A DNA stretch of 8,911 bases from NCBI GenBank assembly GCA_002482775.1, contig DLGQ01000010.1, positions 1-8,911 of the forward strand. Direction: 5' to 3'. This DNA comes from Flavobacteriales bacterium UBA7690 (GTDB lineage: Bacteria; Bacteroidota; Bacteroidia; Flavobacteriales_F; PHOS-HE28). Under the pieces are notes generated by a model. The model searched no databases and was not told where the DNA came from. It saw only the letters and a list, made by a program, of their open reading frames with translations. Every line of letters starts with the position of its first letter. Positions within the stretch are counted from its first letter, which is position 1. This document shows positions 4,291-8,911 of the stretch, one piece after another. The translations under genes and the position numbers were made by a program.

Positions 4291-6654
4291 TCAGTTCCGC
4301 AACACCTTCCCACTCGTAATGATCGACTGCAACCTTTCCAACGTCTTCCGCTGCATACACAACTCCACAAAAGCCTTCCGCTCCAGGTCCAGCAGGTATT
4401 GCTCGCTCACTTCGGTGGCTTCGCTCAGGTCACCCCCGCATAGCACATACCCCAGCTTCTCACTAATGAGCGCATCATGTTGGCTGATGTAGTTCCCGCT
4501 CAACATGCTGTTGGCGCCCACGTACACGATGCCGAGGCCTTCCTGGCCGAGCACCTTGATGTCCTTGCGCGGTGCTGGCTTGGTGTAGCCCTTGTTCCAG
4601 AGGTCCAGCGCGCATTGTTTGGCGTAGGCCAGCTGGTGGGCGCGGCTCACGATCACTTCGTCCTGGCCCTTGCGCAGGTAGCCGAGCGCGAAGGCCTCGT
4701 GCCCGCTGGTGGCCACCTTGGCCTGGCCGATGGTGAGGAAGCGCTCGCGCATGGCGTTGATGCGGATGTCGCCTTCCTTCAGTTCGTCGGCGAGGCGCAG
4801 GGCGAACTCCTTGGTGCCGCCGCCGCCGGGGATCACGCCCACGCCGAACTCCACCAGGCCCATGTAGGTCTCGGCGTGCGGCACCACCTTGTCCGCGTGC
4901 AGGCAGAGCTCGGTTCCGCCGCCCAGGCACAGCTGGTGCGGGGCCGCCACCACGGGGATGCTGCTGTAGCGCATGCGCATCATGGTGTTCTGGAAGGTGC
5001 GCACGGCCATCTCCAGGTCGTCATACTCCTGCTCCACGGCCATCATGAAGATCATGCCCACGTTGGCGCCCGCGCTGAAGTTGGCGCCGTCGTTGTAGAC
5101 CACCAGCCCCTTGTAGCCTTGCTCGGCGAGGTCGATGGCCTTGTTGAGGCCCTGGATCACCTCCGCGCCGATGGTGTTCATCTTGCTCGTCCAGCTCACG
5201 CTCAGGATTCCATCGCCCAGGTGACGCACGGTGGCGGCGCTGTTCTTCCACACCACGCTGCTATCGGGCAGGTCGCTGAGGACGATCAAGCCTTCCGCAC
5301 GCGGCACCGGCTTGTAGCTCTTGCTCGCGACATCGTAGAAGAGGCGCTTGCCGTTCTCCACCTTGTAGAAGCTGCTGTGTCCGGCGGCGATCATCTCGTT
5401 CACCCACGGCGACACCTTCACGCCAGCCGCGTTCATCGCGTCGAGCGCGGCTTTTACGCCGATCGCATCCCACGCCTCGAAGGGCCCCAGCTCCCAGCCG
5501 AAGCCCGCGCGCATGCCGTCGTCGATCTTGTAGAGCTCGTCGCTGATCTCAGGGATGCGATGGCTCACATACGCGAACATCGCCTGGAACGAACGGCGGT
5601 AGAATTCGCCGGCCTTGTCCGTGCCGTTGTACACCAGCTTCAGTCGCTCGCGCAGGTCATCCACCTTCTTGGCCGCGTCCAACGTGGCGAACTTGGGTTT
5701 CACCTGTGGCTTGTACTCCAGCGTCTTCAGGTCGAGGGAGAGGATCTCGCCCTTGGGTGAGTTGCGGTCCTTGAAGAAGAAGCCCTTGCCGGTCTTGCTG
5801 CCGAGCATGTTCTTCTCCACCATTTGCTGCAGGTACTCCGGAATGCTGAAGAGGCTGTTGCGCTCGTCGTGGGGGCAATTGTCCTTCACCCCTTGCGCCA
5901 CTTTCACCAGCGTATCCAGGCCCACCACGTCGGCGGTGCGGAAGGTGGCGCTCTTCGGGTGGCCGATCACAGGGCCCGTGAGTCGGTCCACTTCCTCCAC
6001 CGTAAGGCCCATGTCGGTGACGAGGTGGAACACGTCCATGATGCCGAACACGCCGATGCGGTTGGCCACGAAGGCGGGCGTGTCCTTGGCCATCACCGTG
6101 ACCTTGCCGAGGATGCGCTGGCCGTAGTCCTCCAGGAAGGCGAGCACCGCGGGATCGGTGTCCGGACCGGGGATCAGCTCCAGCAGGGGCAGGTAGCGCG
6201 GCGGGTTGAAGAAGTGCGTGCCGCAGAAGTGTTTGCGGAAATCGTCGCTGCGGCCTTGTGCGATCGCATTGATCGGGATGCCACTGGTGTTGGTGGTGAT
6301 CAGCGTGCCCGGAGTGCGGAACTTCTCGACCTTCTCCAGCAGTTGCTGCTTGATGTCGAGCCGCTCCACCACCACCTCGATGATCCAGTCGCAGTCCTTG
6401 ATCTTCGGCAGGTCATCATCGAAGTTGCCCGTGCTGATGCGCTTGGCGAAGCGGGCATCGTACAGCGGCGCCGGACTGCTCTTGATCGCGGCGGCCAGGG
6501 CGTCGTTGACGATCTTGTTCTTGTCGCCGCCCTCTTTCGGAGCGATGTCGAGCAGCAGCACTTCGGTGCCGGTGTTCGCGAAGTGGCAGGCGATGCGGCT
6601 GCCCATGACGCCGCTACCGAGGACGGCGACTTTGCGGATGTTCCTCTTGCTCAT
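4291..6654 (-). CDS. fadN: 3-hydroxyacyl-CoA dehydrogenase / enoyl-CoA hydratase (FadN type)
   Basis: This 787-residue bifunctional enzyme hydrates trans-2-enoyl-CoA and oxidises the resulting 3-hydroxyacyl-CoA with NAD, the middle two steps of beta-oxidation. The N-terminal half is the dehydrogenase: the Rossmann glycine motif is VLGSGVMGSRIA (11-22), and the catalytic pair is H147 in THFFNPP and E159 in PLLELIPGP. The C-terminal part (about 470-690) is a crotonase domain with oxyanion-hole segment NFSAGAN (525-531) and both expected glutamates, E582 in LGGGTELCLHAD and E602 in GLVEFGVGVIPGGGGT. Dehydrogenase-first order and length match FadN of Bacillus subtilis (about 790) rather than FadB of Escherichia coli, where the hydratase comes first. 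All key residues are present. It follows marR by 113 bp. The partner thiolase, normally adjacent, has been pushed away by the accessory genes downstream. Confidence 0.95.
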   Translation of the reverse strand: MSKRNIRKVAVLGSGVMGSRIACHFANTGTEVLLLDIAPKEGGDKNKIVNDALAAAIKSSPAPLYDARFAKRISTGNFDDDLPKIKDCDWIIEVVVERLDIKQQLLEKVEKFRTPGTLITTNTSGIPINAIAQGRSDDFRKHFCGTHFFNPPRYLPLLELIPGPDTDPAVLAFLEDYGQRILGKVTVMAKDTPAFVANRIGVFGIMDVFHLVTDMGLTVEEVDRLTGPVIGHPKSATFRTADVVGLDTLVKVAQGVKDNCPHDERNSLFSIPEYLQQMVEKNMLGSKTGKGFFFKDRNSPKGEILSLDLKTLEYKPQVKPKFATLDAAKKVDDLRERLKLVYNGTDKAGEFYRRSFQAMFAYVSHRIPEISDELYKIDDGMRAGFGWELGPFEAWDAIGVKAALDAMNAAGVKVSPWVNEMIAAGHSSFYKVENGKRLFYDVASKSYKPVPRAEGLIVLSDLPDSSVVWKNSAATVRHLGDGILSVSWTSKMNTIGAEVIQGLNKAIDLAEQGYKGLVVYNDGANFSAGANVGMIFMMAVEQEYDDLEMAVRTFQNTMMRMRYSSIPVVAAPHQLCLGGGTELCLHADKVVPHAETYMGLVEFGVGVIPGGGGTKEFALRLADELKEGDIRINAMRERFLTIGQAKVATSGHEAFALGYLRKGQDEVIVSRAHQLAYAKQCALDLWNKGYTKPAPRKDIKVLGQEGLGIVYVGANSMLSGNYISQHDALISEKLGYVLCGGDLSEATEVSEQYLLDLERKAFVELCMQRKTLERLQSIITSGKVLRN

Positions 6655-6669
6655 GTGTGTTTGAATGCT

Positions 6670-6764
6670 TCACCACAGAGGCACAGAGGGCACGGAGGAA
6701 TGCGATCGATGTTGGACTTCGCTTCCATTTGGTTTTCTCTGTGTCCTCTGTGCCTCTGTGGTGA
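6670..6764. repeat. CACCACAGAGG-type inverted repeat between marR and fadN
   Basis: Arms at 6670-6700 and 6734-6764 are complementary except for three positions that would be G-U pairs in RNA. The outer 19 bp are perfect (6671-6689 with 6745-6763). The spacer is 33 bp and unrelated. The CACCACAGAGGCACAGAGG unit is, from memory, a very common dispersed intergenic repeat in environmental Bacteroidota genomes, possibly MITE-like. It occupies nearly all of the marR-fadN gap. In a marR-fadN transcript it would form a long hairpin that could reduce read-through or protect the fadN end. Confidence 0.85.
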
Positions 6765-6767
6765 GTA

Positions 6768-7199
6768 TCAGAAAAGTTGTTCGTGTTCGAGAATATGGTC
6801 CAGTTCCGACATCACCTGCCGGAAATTGTTCATCTGCTCAGGCGTGAAGCGGCTTTGCACAGCCTGGTTGAATTGGATCACGGTGTTGCGGCTTACGGTG
6901 CGCAAGGCCTTGCCTTTTGCGCTGAGGTGGATCCGCACCACGCGCTTGTCGCTCTTGTCGGCGATGCGCTTGATGAGGCCCTCGTCCTCCATGGTCCGCA
7001 GGGTGCGCACCAGGCTGCGGGCTTCCATGCCCATCTTCGGACCGAGCTTGGTGCTGGGTGTGCCCTCCGGCTCGATGTTGAGCAAGATCTGGCCCACGGC
7101 CATGCTGCCGCCGTACTTGGCAGCTTCGGTGTTGTAGATGCGCGAGATGCGGCTCCACACTTTGCGTATCGGAAAGTCGATCGTCTCTTCGGGCTTCAT
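6768..7199 (-). CDS. MarR-family transcriptional regulator of the beta-oxidation operon
   Basis: This is a 143-residue winged helix-turn-helix repressor of the MarR family, which bind palindromic operators as dimers and often release them on binding a small ligand. The dimerisation helix is MKPEETIDFPIRKVWSRISR. The DNA-binding helices lie at about 48-74 (TPSTKLGPKMGMEARSLVRTL), and the wing is DKSDKRVVRIHLSAKG (81-96), with the family's characteristic D-x-R and L-x-x-x-G spacing. The ATG at 7199 gives normal MarR length; longer readings run through the operator and the neighbouring gene. A perfect palindrome at 7237-7252 lies 37 bp upstream and is the likely operator. Position before fadN suggests control of fatty-acid degradation, possibly with an acyl-CoA ligand, as inference. 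Confidence 0.92.
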   Translation of the reverse strand: MKPEETIDFPIRKVWSRISRIYNTEAAKYGGSMAVGQILLNIEPEGTPSTKLGPKMGMEARSLVRTLRTMEDEGLIKRIADKSDKRVVRIHLSAKGKALRTVSRNTVIQFNQAVQSRFTPEQMNNFRQVMSELDHILEHEQLF

Positions 7200-7236
7200 C
7201 ACAGGTTCGGCTTCGGAGCCTAAGGTAATCGGAAAA

Positions 7237-7252
7237 GGTATGCGTGCATACC
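7237..7252. promoter_or_regulatory. Probable MarR operator
   Basis: GGTATGC (7237-7243), GT, then GCATACC (7246-7252) form a perfect palindrome with 7-bp arms in the divergent region between marR and the lipoprotein gene. Size and symmetry fit MarR operators. The minus strand reads TTTTGG just before it and TACCTTTT within and after it, the latter one base from TAnnTTTG, so a marR promoter probably overlaps the site. Confidence 0.65.
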
Positions 7253-7294
7253 AAAACGAGGATCCCGGAGGAAAAGTTGCAGGCATGGTCCTTG

Positions 7295-7302
7295 TAAGTT
7301 TG
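7295..7302 (+). promoter_or_regulatory. Candidate -7 promoter box of the lipoprotein gene
   Basis: TAAGTTTG matches the Bacteroidota TAnnTTTG consensus 18 bases before the ATG at 7321. A TTG at 7277-7279 is the nearest -33 candidate, with a spacing of 15, shorter than usual. The box lies inside any longer reading of the gene, which supports starting at 7321. Confidence 0.5.
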
Positions 7303-7320
7303 GTGACCAAACAAGCCAAC

Positions 7321-8241
7321 ATGGGAACCGGTCGCTTCCTTATCCTCGGTCTTTGCCTTACACTGGTCATCGGTGCATGCAAGAAGGACGAGGAGCCCGC
7401 ACCAACTCCACCTCCGGGTGGTGGCAACAACGGGCCGCGCCTGGTCCTGAAGTTCAGCTTCGACAGCACCCAGGTGCGCTTGAACGGCTTCGGGCAACCG
7501 GAACCTTTGCCTGCCGGACATGGGGCACAGCACCCGCGCTTCAATGCGATGACCGCGCACTACGTGGAGTTCGCTCAGACAGCATGGACGCTGCCGGGTC
7601 AGGGTGCCGTGGTATACCACGCCCCGGAAACCACGACCGGTGGCGACAACGCCATCGACTTCTCCCAAGCGGTGCTTACCGGCGAAGGCGAGGCTTTCCT
7701 GAACATTCCGCTTTCGCAGCTCCCGGCCGGTACCTACTCGTACCTACGCGTCTCCATCGGGTATCAGAACTTCAACATCGACTTCCGGCAAGTGGTACAA
7801 GGCATCGGCACCTTCGACCTCGAGGGCACCATCGCATCGTTCATCGGCTTCAACACTTACATCGGCACCTTCAACGTGAACCAACAACCCGTGACGGTGA
7901 ACGACGATAGGCTGCAAGGCTTCTGGGCCTTCGAAGTGCTGGACCCACCGGTCGCTGTCGCACCCATCACAGGGCAGGCTCCGCCCGGCGCTACCACCGT
8001 ACCCAACCCGATCTTCGCCTCCTCGCCGATCCCAGCAGGCTCATGCCTGGTGACGGGTGTATTTGCGCAGCCGTTGGAGATCACCGGCAACGAAACAGAG
8101 GATGTGGTGATCACCGTGAACGTGAGCACCAACAACAGCTTCGAATGGATCGATGTGGCTGGCGACAACATCTTCGAACCCGGCGCTGGCGATCAGGTGA
8201 TCGATATGGGCACACGGGGCATGATCCCGACGGTGCCATAG
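7321..8241 (+). CDS. Conserved-type lipoprotein of unknown function
   Basis: The 306-residue protein has a clear lipoprotein signal: a short basic start (MGTGRF), a hydrophobic run and the lipobox LVIGAC with the lipidated cysteine at C20. It is followed by charged residues (KKDEE), then a proline/glycine-rich linker (PAPTPPPGGGNNG). The acidic/lysine patch after the cysteine fits a Bacteroidota outer-membrane lipoprotein. The rest is rich in beta-strand and aromatic residues, with blocks LVLKFSFDSTQVRLNG, GTYSYLRVSIGYQNF and a C-terminal ETEDVVITVNVSTNNSFEWID. I recognise it only as a type of uncharacterised lipoprotein found in Flavobacteriales; no catalytic motif is visible. The ATG at 7321 is chosen because it gives the signal peptide. 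The gene diverges from marR, so the shared palindrome could affect it as well. Confidence 0.85.
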   Translation: MGTGRFLILGLCLTLVIGACKKDEEPAPTPPPGGGNNGPRLVLKFSFDSTQVRLNGFGQPEPLPAGHGAQHPRFNAMTAHYVEFAQTAWTLPGQGAVVYHAPETTTGGDNAIDFSQAVLTGEGEAFLNIPLSQLPAGTYSYLRVSIGYQNFNIDFRQVVQGIGTFDLEGTIASFIGFNTYIGTFNVNQQPVTVNDDRLQGFWAFEVLDPPVAVAPITGQAPPGATTVPNPIFASSPIPAGSCLVTGVFAQPLEITGNETEDVVITVNVSTNNSFEWIDVAGDNIFEPGAGDQVIDMGTRGMIPTVP

Positions 8242-8257
8242 ATCACGTTGATCCCTA

Positions 8258-8911
8258 CTAGCTCGGCTGCTTCACCGCGCGGCGCTGGCCGTTCTGCCAG
8301 ATCTCCAAGCCGGTTTCCGGGTGGTAGGTGTACCGGATCGTGTGCGCCGGAACGATGAGGTCGTTATGCCCGGCCATGTCGTCGTACAAGAACACACTAT
8401 CGCATTCAAAGGTGAACACGGCTGTATCGCTGTGGAGCGCCAATCGACCGAACGGAGCGATGTTCGTACGCTTCATGAACGTGCTGTCGCCCTCGGTGAT
8501 GTGTTCCGGATAGGCAACGTCCAAGAAGCCGAGATCGGTGAAGGTGCTGTCCATGAACATCAGTTTCTGGCCCCAACTTTCTCGCTCGCCGAAGTTCGCG
8601 AGGATAAGGTGCGTTCCAGGCGGATCGGGAATGGCGAAGAACGTTGGCAACATCGTCCAGCTATCATAGCCGCCGCTGGAGTAGGAGATGACCTGTGCGT
8701 TACTGTCCGGCAAGAGTTTGTAGCGCACCAATCGTATGCCTTCGAACTTCGGCTCCACGTTCCCGGCCACCATCACGAAGGTGCCGTCGCCCATGTCAAA
8801 GGTGGTCTGGATAAGAAGCGTGTCATGACGGATGTTGTCGTCCAACGCGGCGAAGATCGTGGGCTTCGCGCCGTGTTCGATCGTTGGCGTCGGGGGCTTC
8901 TTGTCCTCGGT
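8258..8911 (-). CDS. Uncharacterised protein, N-terminus beyond the right edge
   Basis: The frame is open from the window edge to a TAG at 8258-8260, so at least 217 residues are present. The first visible residues (TEDKKPPTPTIEHGAKPTIF) resemble the low-complexity linker that follows a lipoprotein cysteine, so the missing part is probably a short lipoprotein or export signal. A TTG at 8845 is not a convincing start because coding sequence continues upstream. The body has many beta-strand segments, with repeated short FxxMDSTFTDLGF- and DSTFMKRTN-like stretches and a C-terminal HTIRYTYHPETGLEIWQNGQ. No recognised domain. It converges with the lipoprotein gene, leaving 16 bp between stop codons and no obvious terminator hairpin. 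Confidence 0.75.
   Translation of the reverse strand, partial: TEDKKPPTPTIEHGAKPTIFAALDDNIRHDTLLIQTTFDMGDGTFVMVAGNVEPKFEGIRLVRYKLLPDSNAQVISYSSGGYDSWTMLPTFFAIPDPPGTHLILANFGERESWGQKLMFMDSTFTDLGFLDVAYPEHITEGDSTFMKRTNIAPFGRLALHSDTAVFTFECDSVFLYDDMAGHNDLIVPAHTIRYTYHPETGLEIWQNGQRRAVKQPS

Noticed and set aside
6665..6847. Plus-strand 60-codon frame over the inverted repeat
   Set aside because: It merely translates the CACCACAGAGG repeat and continues antisense into marR.
4477..7137. Long plus-strand open frames opposite fadN and marR (4477-5760 and 5824-7137)
   Set aside because: They are rich in His, Ala, Val and Arg, lie antisense to well-supported genes with intact motifs, and match no family; they result from GC-rich third positions.
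1..8911. CRISPR array, tRNA, rRNA, integrase or transposase gene
   Set aside because: No spaced repeat series, no tRNA-like cloverleaf noticed, and no frame with recombinase motifs on either strand.

Overview
The window looks like part of a high-GC Bacteroidota chromosome, probably Flavobacteriales. The reasons are promoter-like TAnnTTTG boxes, a Bacteroidota-type lipoprotein, and a fatty-acid beta-oxidation operon of the FadN/FadA type. The species assignment is inference. Most genes lie on the minus strand, so in transcription order the window reads from right to left.

Region by region, from high to low coordinates: a partial probable surface or secreted protein (8258-8911, minus) converges on a plus-strand lipoprotein gene (7321-8241). 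A divergent intergenic region holding a perfect 16-bp palindrome separates that gene from a MarR-family regulator (6768-7199). A 95-bp inverted repeat built on CACCACAGAGG follows, then fadN, a two-domain 3-hydroxyacyl-CoA dehydrogenase/enoyl-CoA hydratase (4291-6654). In comparable operons the partner thiolase (fadA) would be expected immediately after fadN. Here the intact thiolase start is about 3.8 kb away, at position 526, and the gene runs off the left edge.

The DNA between fadN and the thiolase is accessory. It holds an uncharacterised gene with a probable frameshift (3388-4271), a second uncharacterised gene (2697-3323), a GC-rich structured intergenic element, a 126-bp stub of the thiolase 5' end (2316-2441), and a two-gene AbiE-type toxin-antitoxin operon (abiEi 1596-2228, abiEii 523-1599) with a palindromic operator. 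The sampled composition of 3390-4290 is clearly more AT-rich than fadN.

The main observation is that the AbiE operon is bracketed by two copies of the first 42 codons of the thiolase gene. The copies are 119/126 identical and all seven differences are synonymous third-position changes. The intact thiolase is joined to the AbiE operon by an ATGA stop/start overlap, the same overlap that joins abiEi to abiEii. The sequence therefore reads as a toxin-antitoxin cassette placed exactly at the start codon of a metabolic gene, with a replacement 5' end for that gene and translation of the gene coupled to the toxin. Recombination between the repeats would remove 1,915 bp and leave an intact thiolase.
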